NCBI RefSeq assembly: GCF_014284125.1
Contig: NZ_JACOFX010000001.1
Span: 248,001 to 312,000 of the forward strand
Source: Undibacterium umbellatum
GTDB taxonomy: Bacteria; Pseudomonadota; Gammaproteobacteria; Burkholderiales; Burkholderiaceae_D
Reading direction: 5' to 3'
DNA: 64,000 nt
A model generated the notes under the pieces. It had not been told where the DNA came from. It worked only from the letters and a program-made list of their open reading frames with translations, and made no database searches. Shown piece after piece: positions 25,488 through 35,911 of the stretch (the first letter of the stretch is position 1; every line of letters starts with the position of its first letter). Position numbers and translations under genes: made by a program.

Positions 25488-27239
25488 ATGTTTGAGCCTA
25501 CTTTTCCCGATAAACGGTACCTGCCACCCGCCAACTTTGCCGTTAATACGGGAACAAATCTCAAGCGCATTAGGTCGAGACAAGCGGATTTCGATAGAAT
25601 TAAGACGAAATGGCTAGAAATTGAGGAACGATTAAATTCAGCCAAGCAAGAAGTCCAAAATTTTGCCGAGTCGGAAGACGAATCTGATTTGATCTCCAGC
25701 AAAATTTCAAAGATAGATGCATTCGACCTCGTTGAATATATTTCATCCATGTCGGATTTACAAACCGAGTGTGCTGTGGATCCGAATTTATTGGCATGTA
25801 CCGGTGTTCTTCAAGCACGTTGTGAAAATTTTTTGGTGGCCGGGGAATTTTCAATACAAGATTTTAACTGCCATTGTTGCTTAATATTTGGGGAACTTAC
25901 CTTTTTAGAAGATGTACATATAGTCAACTCAACTTTCGCGAAACCAGTCTATTTCTTTTATTCAGAATTTAAAAACATTCACATAAGTGATTGCAATTTC
26001 CTTGAAAACCTTGACATTGTCGGTAGTGCGCGATCCGATTTGAAAATTGAAAGAAGTCGATTACAAGATTTAAACGCAAATGTCCATGTAAATGGACAAA
26101 TTTCTCTAGTGAGCAGTAGTTTCTCACAGAATGTTCTATTCTCAGGTTGCTTCATAGGTAGTAGATTAGTAGCAAACAATACTACTTTTGAGTCTAGATT
26201 TACTTTCTACAACGGAGAGATTGGTAGCTTAATTGAAGCTCCTACAATTTGCCAGTCCGTTGATTTCGTTAGCTCTGTTTTCAACGGAGGTTTTCTATTT
26301 CTATATGTAAGATTTTTCACTAATGTTGAATTTAACAAGGCTCAAATCAAGGACCTAGAATCATCATTTCAAAAATCCATGTTTATGAAAGGGGCGAATT
26401 TTGATAATGTTGAATTCGAATGCGAGGCAAACTTTGAGAATTGTGTATTTTTCGAAGATGCGACGTTCCAAAATACTAAATTTGCTTCCCCTTCCAAATT
26501 TGAGAAATGTGTATTCCACGTCCCACCTAGATTTCATGGATCCACTCTGCATCAAGGGAGCACTTTTTTTATGACAACATTCCCCCAAGGGGCTGGCTAC
26601 CGTCCTCCCACTTGGAATCATCAGGATCAAATGGCCTTTAGAACGCTGAAGCTGCTGATGGCAGCGCAGCGAGAACAACACCAAGAAGCTAAATTTTTTG
26701 CGTTAGAGCTTAAAGCGCAACGACAAGCTGAGTATGCGATGCGTTTTCGCTCGACATCTTTAAATCGGAACGCCAGGATTGGTCAGCCTTTTTTGTGGGT
26801 CCTGTCGATGTTGTATTACATTACATCAAACTATGGTCAGTCACCGACCCGCGCCATAAATAGCTTCCTGATTTGGAATGCTGGATTTGGAGTTCTATTT
26901 TGGGCTCTTGAAAAGTGGGCGCATAAGATTTGGATTGCAAATTACTGCATCTTCAAAACTTGTTTAGGAATCGATGTCGCCTATCAGATTTTCGTAGTCC
27001 CTGCTTCGCTTACCCAAACAGGTTCAGCGCTAGCCCGAGTGCCGGCTTTCACGTTAGCTTTGCAAAACACATTAAATCCATTGGGATTGCTATCAGAAAA
27101 ATCGCTTATTTTTTCGCAATCTTTATGGATCTATTGTCTATCATTTATTCAAAGCATTGGATCACTTGCGTTATTTACACTGTTCTTATTGGCAATTCGT
27201 GGGCGATTTCAAAAGGGAAGCGGTGGTGGAACCGCTTAA
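25488..27239 (+). CDS. Pentapeptide-repeat protein with C-terminal membrane domain
   Basis: 583 residues. The N-terminal ~100 residues are charged and helical. Residues about 105-365 show quasi-pentapeptide repeats with Phe/Leu at the centre (ANFDNVEF, ANFENCVF, ATFQNTKF), predicting a right-handed beta-helix. A linker with QREQHQEAKFFALELKAQ leads to a membrane region starting near residue 430 (LYYITSNYGQSPTRAI) with at least four hydrophobic segments. Fusions of this kind occur in uncharacterised bacterial proteins that resemble channels. GGGGAG lies 6 nt before the ATG. AT-rich relative to the late operon. It converges on the end of the late operon. A membrane-acting effector is a reasonable guess. 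Confidence 0.7.
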   Translation: MFEPTFPDKRYLPPANFAVNTGTNLKRIRSRQADFDRIKTKWLEIEERLNSAKQEVQNFAESEDESDLISSKISKIDAFDLVEYISSMSDLQTECAVDPNLLACTGVLQARCENFLVAGEFSIQDFNCHCCLIFGELTFLEDVHIVNSTFAKPVYFFYSEFKNIHISDCNFLENLDIVGSARSDLKIERSRLQDLNANVHVNGQISLVSSSFSQNVLFSGCFIGSRLVANNTTFESRFTFYNGEIGSLIEAPTICQSVDFVSSVFNGGFLFLYVRFFTNVEFNKAQIKDLESSFQKSMFMKGANFDNVEFECEANFENCVFFEDATFQNTKFASPSKFEKCVFHVPPRFHGSTLHQGSTFFMTTFPQGAGYRPPTWNHQDQMAFRTLKLLMAAQREQHQEAKFFALELKAQRQAEYAMRFRSTSLNRNARIGQPFLWVLSMLYYITSNYGQSPTRAINSFLIWNAGFGVLFWALEKWAHKIWIANYCIFKTCLGIDVAYQIFVVPASLTQTGSALARVPAFTLALQNTLNPLGLLSEKSLIFSQSLWIYCLSFIQSIGSLALFTLFLLAIRGRFQKGSGGGTA

Positions 27240-27296
27240 CCAAAGGTTTCGGCAGGCAGTCGATGGATTTGTCATCATAGAATACTAGATTCCGAT

Positions 27297-27446
27297 TCAC
27301 TTTCCTCCGAAAATCTTCTCCCAGAAATATGCCAGTACAACCAGCCCTCCAATGCCAATTGGAATCCCGAAAAACATCTCAATGCTCGAAAACATCACCC
27401 CAAGCAATGCCAGGCCGACCAATATCCAATAAAGATTGAGATTCAA
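27297..27446 (-). CDS. 49-aa two-helix membrane protein with TTG start
   Basis: Begins with TTG at 27446 inside the stop of the giant gene (TTGA overlap), with GGGAGG 7-8 nt upstream, and ends in TGA at 27297. The product is almost wholly hydrophobic (WILVGLALLGVMF then IPIGIGGLVVLAYFW) with a short basic tail (EKIFGGK). It is the last gene of the late operon. Size and hydrophobicity would suit a holin-like or ejection-related protein. It was found from the strong ribosome-binding site, not from similarity. Confidence 0.6.
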   Translation of the reverse strand: MNLNLYWILVGLALLGVMFSSIEMFFGIPIGIGGLVVLAYFWEKIFGGK

Positions 27447-30400
27447 TTTAACGCCTCCCTCACACTCGCCCGAGTGGATTTTGGTGCAGTTTTCAACAAA
27501 CGTGCATTTGCCGTTTTTCGCATTTCAATGACTCTGCGGCGAATCGCAGTGACGTCAATTTTAATCCGGCTCTCTGGGTTTTTCTCGTTCCAGCTCAACA
27601 TTTCTTTACGGGCATCTGCAACGCCATCCTGATCGCCTTCTGCCAAGGCATGCGCCCACTTGTCCGCAATGTTTGCCTGCATGTTTTTGATCATGGCAAT
27701 GTCTTGGACCTCATCCTGTCGTGCGCGAGAACTTTCAGCAATGTGTTGAGGCTGAAGACCTACGGCCTTAGCAGCGGCGTCCATCAAATCGACTTTTTCG
27801 ACATTACGCCCCTTTGTATCTTTGTAATAACCGCTGGTTGCCATACTGACGCTCTGGGCTACATTCTTGACTGCCCCAGGAGCTGCTTGCATCAGTGCAC
27901 CTTGAGGACCAAAGATATCGCCATCCTGTACCTTGCCCACAGATTTCATGAAAGCCTGCAGGATGCCACCAAATGCTCCAGCAGCTTCCAGTACATCCCT
28001 GCTCTTGTCAGTTTCCGACTGTTTGAAAATAGCTGAACCAGGAATCAGATTGCCCATACCAAGGCGGCCGTGCAAATCCACACCGGTTTGCGTGGACAGG
28101 CCATTTGTAACTATGCCGCCCAGTGTTTCGCCCAGATAGCTCTTCATGGCCAGTCGCAGGGCTTTTTTGCTGTTCGTGTTGTAGCCCAAGCTTTCCCCAA
28201 CGGTATCAATCAGATCCTCAATGTCGTCGGCGAACGGCAAGCCCTGCAGGCCAGCGGCCAACACCAGCAGCCCAAGTGCCAGCATTTTTTGTTTAGCCGG
28301 CAGCCGGGTCAGGAATTCAACATAGCTGATCGAGAACTGCTTGAATGTGAACAAGGTGGCGCCAACAGCTCCACGTGCCCAGTTAGGGCGGTTTGCCTTG
28401 CTATACAGGCCTTGGGTTTCAATGATGGCGTTCTTCGCAAAATCATAGATTGTTTCAAAACCCGTTTCCTTCAATGCCTCGCTGGTCATCCCCTGGCCAG
28501 TCTGGTAGGCAGCCAAGAACGTTAAGCGACGGTTATAGGCTTCAGACGCAGAAAAGAACGATCCCCACAGCTTTGTGATGGCCCGGGCCCGGACACTGGT
28601 CCCAAGCGTAGAACCCGACGCATCAGCCATCAGGTTGTGTATCTCATGCGGATCAGTAATGCCGTCAGCCTTTGCACGCGCCAGGGCTGCTGCAAGTTCT
28701 TGATTGCTGACTTTCCCAGTAACCGCCATTTTTGCCGACGACGCCATGATGCTGGCTGTTTTCTTGCCAGCATACTGCGACAGGAATGGAGTGGTCTGAA
28801 GTACCGGCTGGGTCAAGTTAACCGCTGCAGAGGCAATTGATCCACCAATAAAGTGCAGGAACATGTAGCCGCGCAACTTTTGCGCTTCCTCTTGTGGATT
28901 AGACAGGTACTCGACCAGTTTCTGAGCCTCGCGCTGTACGTCGCCTTTCTTCGTCAGCATCTCACTTGATAAAGCCTCTGTAACCAGGTGCGCATTGGCG
29001 TTGACCGAGGTTTGACGGGCATTAGACGTGATGAAGGATGCCAGCACCCGGTCAAGATCCTTTGAGAACCCGGCAATCCCCTGGCGCTCCAGCATACGCT
29101 TCATACTGGATCTGCTGGCCTTGGCCAGGGCAATGTATTCCTGGAATGCTTCGTTTTTATCGGTGCCCGTGAACTTGGAAAACAGCTCAATTGTCTCTGG
29201 CGAGACGCCCTTAAACATGGCAAATGCATCTTTATTGAGCCTGCCCTTTTCCACCTCCATGCCAGCAAAGTCTTTTTGGGCTTTGATGTAATCCATGTTC
29301 GCTTTTAAATGGGTTTCGTGCATACCAAAGTACACCACTTCTTTTGTACTCGGGTCAGTCACCAGCACGGTATGTTCACCAAAGCGCATAGCCGGCATAT
29401 ACCCTTTTGACTTCAATTCTTCGGAGAAAGCGACCAAGTCATCAATGCGCTGATAGAGCTCATCACTTCTGGTGATGGTGGTACCAGGCACGCCCTTGCT
29501 CATGGTCCCGTTATCAAAATAATCTTTGACTGCCTGAACGGTTTCGGCGACCGTTGCATTCTTCAGATTAGAGATATCCATGCCATTTGCCTGGCCCATC
29601 GATGCAATGGTGGATTGCGCGAGACGATCCAGGGAAGTGTCGACGGCCTGTCGTGCCTCGCGATACATTTCAATCTGGCTATCTGTCAGATCGAAATTGG
29701 TCCGTAGCTCGGCGTCAGTAAAGACTTTTTGCTGCACGCCCTTCTTGCCCTCAATGTTCGCAAAAAGCACTTCAGATACAGCTTTGAGGTTGGCTTGGTG
29801 GTCTTTGTCGCTGGAAAACACAGCCTTGGCGTTGTCTCGAATAGAATCCAGACGACGCAAAATACTTGGGGCCAAGCGCTCTGCCTCTATGGCAAAGTGC
29901 GCGGTGTCGTCAATTTGCTGCTGGCTGGCATCAAAGACCTTTTTGAAATCGGCGTCTTTCTTGGCTTTGTTGAACTGGGTACCGATCGTACGGTCCCAAA
30001 TATTGAACTTGCTGTTCTTGTCAAAAAGGGAGCGAACTGTACTGGCCGCTTCAGACAAAGTATTTGCTGATCTGAGAATGTCATGTGCTTCTGCAAAAGT
30101 GCCTTTCCCAGAGCGAGAAAACAAAATTGCGGCCCGGTGTCCATCCAAACCGCCTGACGCTCCAGTGGAGCGTATCCAGGACAGCCCCACATAAGGCTGA
30201 CCGGTCCACGCCAATACACGAGCATGGATATCGCCAAGCAGTGGAAGTATATCGGATGGTTTGGAACCGGTAAGGCGCGTCCAGAATGCACCGTCAGCGC
30301 CAGCAAAATATTGGATTTCTTTGTTTTTGCCAGTCGCCGGCTCTGCCCAGCCACGTTTTACAAACTCTTCGTATGTACTGGTATCAGACGGCAGCGCATA

Positions 30401-33400
30401 AATTGAAAACTCACCATCAGTTCCAACCTCAATGGTGAGGGCAGGAATATCATCAAGATCAGCCTCAGTCTGTTCTTTGCCAAAAACATCAATGACCAAG
30501 TGATCACGACCGAACAAATCTTGCTCTATTCTTCCTTCTGTGGTGTATCCAGTGAAAGGTCCCAAAGCTTGCGACGAGCTTCTTTGCGATTCTTCCGGAT
30601 TTCCTCCTGCTCTTGCAAGGTCTTGGGCTGCACGGTCCGAGTAACGTTTTGCCTTGCGGACGGTGGCCGAGTCGGAAAGGTGTTTGGCGGTTCCCTCAGG
30701 GAAAGTGGATAGGAATACGGACGCGGCTCTTTCAATTTCTGCTTTCGAGACAATTGGTGCTTCAATTGTAATCTCTTCGGGATTACTTGCAAGCAGTTCC
30801 TCCAATGTTGGCGGTGTTGTGCGTGAGAGGGCGCGGGCCTCTACGTCCCCAAACACATGGGATTTTGCGCCCAGTTCAATATGCTCTCGTGCTAATGCCA
30901 GCATCTGCAATGCCTCGGCATTGGTGGCGTTTTCCAGCCAGTTTGCCACTTTATCAAGGCCAATGGCGCGCAAGACCGATTGAAGCTTGGCAAGCAACTT
31001 CTCCAAACCATTGATTTCACGGCCAGTGCCCGCCATGTCGGCAAGTACTTCCTCGATCGATATGGTCAAGAATGCGTCGTCACTACGGTTACCCTTGATA
31101 TCCGCGTTTTCCTTGCGCCACTTGGCTGCTGCCTCGGCAATTTTGCGGTTTTTCATCCCGATGGAACGCAGTGCCGGTGCCAGATCCTCACCAAATGCCC
31201 CACGCAGGCCAGCATGTCCCAGCACTTCGTGAAACAGTACAAATTGCGCTTCTTGTGTGTTTTGCAGGTTATCGGCAACCAGCCAGGCCTGGCCGTTATG
31301 GAAAGCGCCACGGGCATCGTCGGGGGCTTCAAATGGTAGGTCTTCTACAGATTGAACCGAATTAATCTTTGGAGCATTACCCCAATTTTTGACAATTTTG
31401 GCAATATCATTACTGAGATCAACTTTATCGATTCCCTGATCGAACATGCCAAAGAATCCCCCGCGCCTAAAAAGTGCAATCCCTTTCTCAGTTTCCTTGG
31501 TCTTTAGGGTGTTAAACAGAGCATCGAACGCACTATTGATTTTCTGTGCTTCATCCTTTGTAGGGTAAGGATATGGCTCATTTTCACCAAGCATTTCATT
31601 ACGTACCCGGTGCAGATCTTCGCCAAGAATATTGGCCAGATAGTCGTTCGACTTATCTAATGCTGAGGCCTTATCGATGATATAGCTCTCAAATGCCCGC
31701 GCGGACATCTCGGCAATTGTGGACCAGTAATTTTTTGATTGTTTGTTATCAAGCTCTATGGAGCGGAAAGGCATACCCGAGGCCTCAATTGCTTTAACCA
31801 CTCCATTAAAGGCAGCAATGGTCTCAGGCCTGATACTGGTATCGTCGACTATTTTATTGTTCGGGCCATAGACTTTCTTAACCTTCGGCGAATCGGTCAG
31901 GTTATCTTGGGTACTGCCGCGCATTCTGCCAAAGTAGTTATCCAGTGCATGCCACCATTCATGAGCAAGGCTACCGGCACCATTAGACTTGGTGAGATTA
32001 ATGACGACATTATTTGACTCATAGTGCGCCGACGCAGCATTCTTACCACCACTACCGCGCGCGCCAAAAGCCAGCCCTAACGTCCCATTAAGTGAAACCG
32101 CCCTGCTTGGGATATTGATCAGATCTGCCAGATCCAGCAAGGCATCGTAGGCATTATTGAGGTCGTTGGCTCGTTTTGACTGCTCGACATAATTGCCGAA
32201 TTGCACACCACGGAAGCCAAACTCGCCGGCAAACTTCTCTGGTGATACGTTCTCGCCGCTTAGCCTGTCCATGCCAACTCGCGGGGCGTTCGCATCACGT
32301 CGCTCGGGTAGCACCTGCTTTTTCTTGGCCAGGAGCTCGAGCAATTCGCTCTCGTGTTCGGCAAGATACTTCCGTGCCTCCGCAGCGGATGTAAATCCAG
32401 ATTTCAAATCAATGTACTTATTGCTGGCCACCTTCTTGCCAATAATGACCTCGCGGCTTGAATTCCTGGCGTACAGGTCAAGTTTTACCGTCTTACCGGT
32501 GCGCTCAGGCGCTACAGCCAGGTTAGCGCTCAACGCCGCCAGTGCCTGCTGATAATCTAAGAAAAAGGCAACATGTCGGTTGTCTTTCAGAATCTCGGTA
32601 CGATCAATCCCGCCTGGGTAAGAAACACCGTTGAACACGGTGTAGTGCCCTTCCTCAATAGAATATCCCTTGGCCAATTTGAAATTTGGATAACCTAGAT
32701 CAACGTACAGCTTTATTTTTTCAGCAAATTTAGTCAGTTTTGAAGTTTGCATCTTCGAAAGCAATTGGCCAATTTCGATCTTGCCGTCCACCAACTCGCT
32801 CGCAAATTGCCGAAGAACTTTGACCTGTTCAGCCCAATTCTTCAACTTATAAGGCATTTTCGGCTTAGTCGGGAGCTCGTCCCGCATAGCCTTTATCGCT
32901 GCCAACACCCTGATATCAGAGCCGCCAGCAATCATCTTTTCATAATCCGGTTCAGGAAAATGCTTGGAAAGGGTGATTTCGCTCAAGTCACCTGGCAATT
33001 CATCTGTAATTCGATGCTGATAGCTGGCCCAGAGTTCTTTTTTTGCGCCGACAATTTTTTCACCGAAGTCCTCTATTCGTGATTTCGATTTTCCATCATC
33101 GTCGGATTCCGCCGTGCTGGTCTTGTCCTCCTGGCTGCCCTTGGCCTCAGTTGATCCTTCCGCAGCCCGGGCGCTTGGAAACTGTTTGACAGCTTCCAGC
33201 AAATCCTTGATAGGTGCATCGAGTCGGATAACATTGACATCTTCGCCCTGCTCTTTCTGGGCCAGCCATTGATGGTGCCCATCCAAGACATGCCCATCCG
33301 ATGACACCAGAATGGAGCGGTTCCCGCCTTCATAATTCTTGGCAGCCTCTACTTTCGCCGGGGAATACTCCATTTGTGTCGGCTTCAGGCTGTCGGCCTT

Positions 33401-35908
33401 CACAGTTTCCTGCTTGCTCTCTATATCCCTGCCCTTGAAGAAATTCACCATGGCGCCACGATGCTCTGCCTTGATCTGCGGCATTTCTGAACGTGGAATA
33501 TTCAGGGTGCCGGAGTCCTCGCCGAATGCATGCCATTCTTTGCTTTTTGTTTCTGCCTGAACTGGCGTAGCGGTTTTTGCTTCCTCTGGCACTACTGGGG
33601 TCGGCTCAACTGTTCTTGCATCAGGTCTAACTACATAGCCACCGGGAACAGATACCACGGTACCGCCCTGTTTTTTTTGCTCATCTTTTGCGGCAATTTT
33701 GGTTTTGAACGGGAAACCTTTCGGGTGCTGAATATCGCCTGGCAAAACACCAGGTGTCGCACTGGGAGCTGGCGTTTCGTTCTTTGCCAGCATCTTGGTG
33801 GCATGCTTCAATTCGGCAGAATTGAGATTGAATCGCTTGCCAGTTGGGCTAACCAGTGCCTTGCCAGCCAGCTTATAGCCGTCTTTGATGGCCTGATTGA
33901 CCTTGGTGAAATTGTTCTTACCAACAGGTGTCACTGGTGCGGATTTCTCAGGCACCAGGGTTTCCACTTCCATTTCGTTGGGGGTGCCTATGGGTGTAGC
34001 GGCATTGATTGCGGAGTCAATTGCTGCGTGATCCGCTTCTGTAACCGTAGTATCTCTATACCCTTCCCTCTGCAATGCCTCTGCAAATGCGGCCTTTTTT
34101 CCTTCCATGGGGACAGAAGTGTCATTGACAACACTGTCAATAATCGCTTGCCGGGCTTCAGCGGCACGCTGCGCATCACTTGCTTGCGTGCGCTCGTCCA
34201 CCTGGCGCAACTGCTCTTCAAAGCTTGGTTCTTGAGCTTCCGGCACCGAGACCTGGCTTTTTGCGCGCTCCTCGGCAAGTAGTTGCTCCATTTGAGCATG
34301 TTCGCCAAACCCTGTCGGGGCTGACATGCTTTGGCGCGCAGCCAGCAATTCGGATGGATCTTCCTGCTGTTGACGCAATTGCAGAGCAAAGCCGTCATCC
34401 ATGGGCACCACGTCATAGATATCACCAAGCTGCTTGTTTTTCAGTTCAGCAGCAAATCTTGTCATGAATGGCAGGCCGTTGCCATTTACCAAGAGTTCTT
34501 CTGCGGGCGCTGCCACAGTTTGATTCGACACTGACTCAGGAATTGCACTTGCCTGCGCCGCAGGTGCTGGCCTTGCCAACAAGTCTGCAATGCTCTGTGG
34601 CGCATCGTCTGCAGGCTCTACATGAAACGCATCCCTGGGTTGTGTCAACTCCCTTACCAATGAAGGGTTTTCACCCCTGGCAGCCTGAATCACCGCATCC
34701 ATGCCCGTGTATGGTTGGTTACGCAAACCTGCATTTGCCGCCCGTGTCAGCGCACCTGATTCTGGCAGCAATGGCGCATCAGTTGCGGCATCAGCACTGC
34801 CAGGTTGCCCATTCTCTGCTTGACGTGGCGTGCCGTGGCGCTGAAACCCGCCCATGATGCCGCCCATCGCTGCACCAGTGACCAGACCAGACCCGCCAGC
34901 AGCAGCGACGCCCTTCATGCGATCCTGCTCACCCATCGCAATATTCGTGAAATACTGTTCCTGGGCAGATTGCGGCATTTCTTCGAGCACGCCTTCGGAA
35001 AAAGCGGCTTTACCAATACGACTGGGAATTGAACCTGTCATACCAGCTGCCCTGGAACCAGTTGCCAGTTGAGTTGCGGCATCGCCCATCAGTTTGCCAG
35101 CACCAAAGGCCAGCAGTCCTGTTCCGGCACCAGCAGCCAAGGCAGGTAACGCGTAATCGCTGTAACTACGCCCTGCTGCCTGGGCATTGTCAGCAATGTG
35201 CCCACCACCTTGCGCGCCTTCTGATGCTGCGCCAGTTGCAATCAAGCGTCCACTGGCCGCCTCTACAGCAGACTGAGCAGCAGTAGAGCCAGCCTGTGTG
35301 CTCAGTGCAGCCTTCGCTGCCTCTGCCCCAGTCCTGCCTGCGTTGATTGCTGCGGCATGAGCGGCAGCCCCTTCCGCTGTTCCCATGGCCGCACGCAATG
35401 CCATTTTGCTGGCAAGGGCACTGGTAATGCCCATGCTGGTAGCCATCGCCGGAAGAGATTGGGTGATGCTGCCGGACAGCGCGCGCGGGTTCTTGATCAG
35501 TTCGACTGCTGAATCGACGAAACCATCAACCGAAGCCACGTTAGCTTCGGCAGCTTTCTGATCATAACTCAGGTATTCGCCTAGCATTTGGTTTGTGCGT
35601 ACGGGATCAAAGCCTGTTGCACGCATGGCCTTGCCAAATTCGCCGCCAGTCGCCAGGCTGCCCAAGCCAACGACGCCCGCACCTACGTCAACAATACCCT
35701 GGCCAAGCTTGATACCCATGTCGCCAATTGTGCGGCCAATGCCCGCACCAGCAGTCTCAATCTTCTTGGACTCCACACCAATCAGTTTCCCCAACTCTGT
35801 TTTATCTCTGTCTGGATAGTAGACTTGGTGTATCACATCCAATGCTGATTGATCGTCAAGTCCGCTCAGGGAAGGTATTTGTTTTCTAATTTCAGCGATA
35901 TTTGGCAT
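27443..35908 (-). CDS. Giant phage polyvalent protein with ParB-like and two zincin-type regions
   Basis: 2821 residues, nearly 8.5 kb. The N-terminal ~350 residues are Gly/Ala-rich with hydrophobic stretches. Two copies of a short module (GNGLPFMTRFAAELKN near 475 and PKGFPFKTKIAAKDEQ near 725) follow. A ParB/sulfiredoxin-like motif VLDGHHQWLA lies near 875, a zincin motif HEWWHALD near 1315, and a second, HEVLGHA, near 1558. Toward the C terminus come helical regions and a hydrophobic block with LYSKANR, FTFKQFSISY and QGLPFADDIEDLID, reminiscent of the PLxRFG-type domain of large polyvalent proteins. Such proteins are carried in the virion and enter the cell with the DNA to counter host defences. 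AAGGA lies 8 nt before the ATG. It follows another internal protein by 3 bp. Confidence 0.85.
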   Translation of the reverse strand: MPNIAEIRKQIPSLSGLDDQSALDVIHQVYYPDRDKTELGKLIGVESKKIETAGAGIGRTIGDMGIKLGQGIVDVGAGVVGLGSLATGGEFGKAMRATGFDPVRTNQMLGEYLSYDQKAAEANVASVDGFVDSAVELIKNPRALSGSITQSLPAMATSMGITSALASKMALRAAMGTAEGAAAHAAAINAGRTGAEAAKAALSTQAGSTAAQSAVEAASGRLIATGAASEGAQGGGHIADNAQAAGRSYSDYALPALAAGAGTGLLAFGAGKLMGDAATQLATGSRAAGMTGSIPSRIGKAAFSEGVLEEMPQSAQEQYFTNIAMGEQDRMKGVAAAGGSGLVTGAAMGGIMGGFQRHGTPRQAENGQPGSADAATDAPLLPESGALTRAANAGLRNQPYTGMDAVIQAARGENPSLVRELTQPRDAFHVEPADDAPQSIADLLARPAPAAQASAIPESVSNQTVAAPAEELLVNGNGLPFMTRFAAELKNKQLGDIYDVVPMDDGFALQLRQQQEDPSELLAARQSMSAPTGFGEHAQMEQLLAEERAKSQVSVPEAQEPSFEEQLRQVDERTQASDAQRAAEARQAIIDSVVNDTSVPMEGKKAAFAEALQREGYRDTTVTEADHAAIDSAINAATPIGTPNEMEVETLVPEKSAPVTPVGKNNFTKVNQAIKDGYKLAGKALVSPTGKRFNLNSAELKHATKMLAKNETPAPSATPGVLPGDIQHPKGFPFKTKIAAKDEQKKQGGTVVSVPGGYVVRPDARTVEPTPVVPEEAKTATPVQAETKSKEWHAFGEDSGTLNIPRSEMPQIKAEHRGAMVNFFKGRDIESKQETVKADSLKPTQMEYSPAKVEAAKNYEGGNRSILVSSDGHVLDGHHQWLAQKEQGEDVNVIRLDAPIKDLLEAVKQFPSARAAEGSTEAKGSQEDKTSTAESDDDGKSKSRIEDFGEKIVGAKKELWASYQHRITDELPGDLSEITLSKHFPEPDYEKMIAGGSDIRVLAAIKAMRDELPTKPKMPYKLKNWAEQVKVLRQFASELVDGKIEIGQLLSKMQTSKLTKFAEKIKLYVDLGYPNFKLAKGYSIEEGHYTVFNGVSYPGGIDRTEILKDNRHVAFFLDYQQALAALSANLAVAPERTGKTVKLDLYARNSSREVIIGKKVASNKYIDLKSGFTSAAEARKYLAEHESELLELLAKKKQVLPERRDANAPRVGMDRLSGENVSPEKFAGEFGFRGVQFGNYVEQSKRANDLNNAYDALLDLADLINIPSRAVSLNGTLGLAFGARGSGGKNAASAHYESNNVVINLTKSNGAGSLAHEWWHALDNYFGRMRGSTQDNLTDSPKVKKVYGPNNKIVDDTSIRPETIAAFNGVVKAIEASGMPFRSIELDNKQSKNYWSTIAEMSARAFESYIIDKASALDKSNDYLANILGEDLHRVRNEMLGENEPYPYPTKDEAQKINSAFDALFNTLKTKETEKGIALFRRGGFFGMFDQGIDKVDLSNDIAKIVKNWGNAPKINSVQSVEDLPFEAPDDARGAFHNGQAWLVADNLQNTQEAQFVLFHEVLGHAGLRGAFGEDLAPALRSIGMKNRKIAEAAAKWRKENADIKGNRSDDAFLTISIEEVLADMAGTGREINGLEKLLAKLQSVLRAIGLDKVANWLENATNAEALQMLALAREHIELGAKSHVFGDVEARALSRTTPPTLEELLASNPEEITIEAPIVSKAEIERAASVFLSTFPEGTAKHLSDSATVRKAKRYSDRAAQDLARAGGNPEESQRSSSQALGPFTGYTTEGRIEQDLFGRDHLVIDVFGKEQTEADLDDIPALTIEVGTDGEFSIYALPSDTSTYEEFVKRGWAEPATGKNKEIQYFAGADGAFWTRLTGSKPSDILPLLGDIHARVLAWTGQPYVGLSWIRSTGASGGLDGHRAAILFSRSGKGTFAEAHDILRSANTLSEAASTVRSLFDKNSKFNIWDRTIGTQFNKAKKDADFKKVFDASQQQIDDTAHFAIEAERLAPSILRRLDSIRDNAKAVFSSDKDHQANLKAVSEVLFANIEGKKGVQQKVFTDAELRTNFDLTDSQIEMYREARQAVDTSLDRLAQSTIASMGQANGMDISNLKNATVAETVQAVKDYFDNGTMSKGVPGTTITRSDELYQRIDDLVAFSEELKSKGYMPAMRFGEHTVLVTDPSTKEVVYFGMHETHLKANMDYIKAQKDFAGMEVEKGRLNKDAFAMFKGVSPETIELFSKFTGTDKNEAFQEYIALAKASRSSMKRMLERQGIAGFSKDLDRVLASFITSNARQTSVNANAHLVTEALSSEMLTKKGDVQREAQKLVEYLSNPQEEAQKLRGYMFLHFIGGSIASAAVNLTQPVLQTTPFLSQYAGKKTASIMASSAKMAVTGKVSNQELAAALARAKADGITDPHEIHNLMADASGSTLGTSVRARAITKLWGSFFSASEAYNRRLTFLAAYQTGQGMTSEALKETGFETIYDFAKNAIIETQGLYSKANRPNWARGAVGATLFTFKQFSISYVEFLTRLPAKQKMLALGLLVLAAGLQGLPFADDIEDLIDTVGESLGYNTNSKKALRLAMKSYLGETLGGIVTNGLSTQTGVDLHGRLGMGNLIPGSAIFKQSETDKSRDVLEAAGAFGGILQAFMKSVGKVQDGDIFGPQGALMQAAPGAVKNVAQSVSMATSGYYKDTKGRNVEKVDLMDAAAKAVGLQPQHIAESSRARQDEVQDIAMIKNMQANIADKWAHALAEGDQDGVADARKEMLSWNEKNPESRIKIDVTAIRRRVIEMRKTANARLLKTAPKSTRASVREALN

Positions 35909-35911
35909 GTT

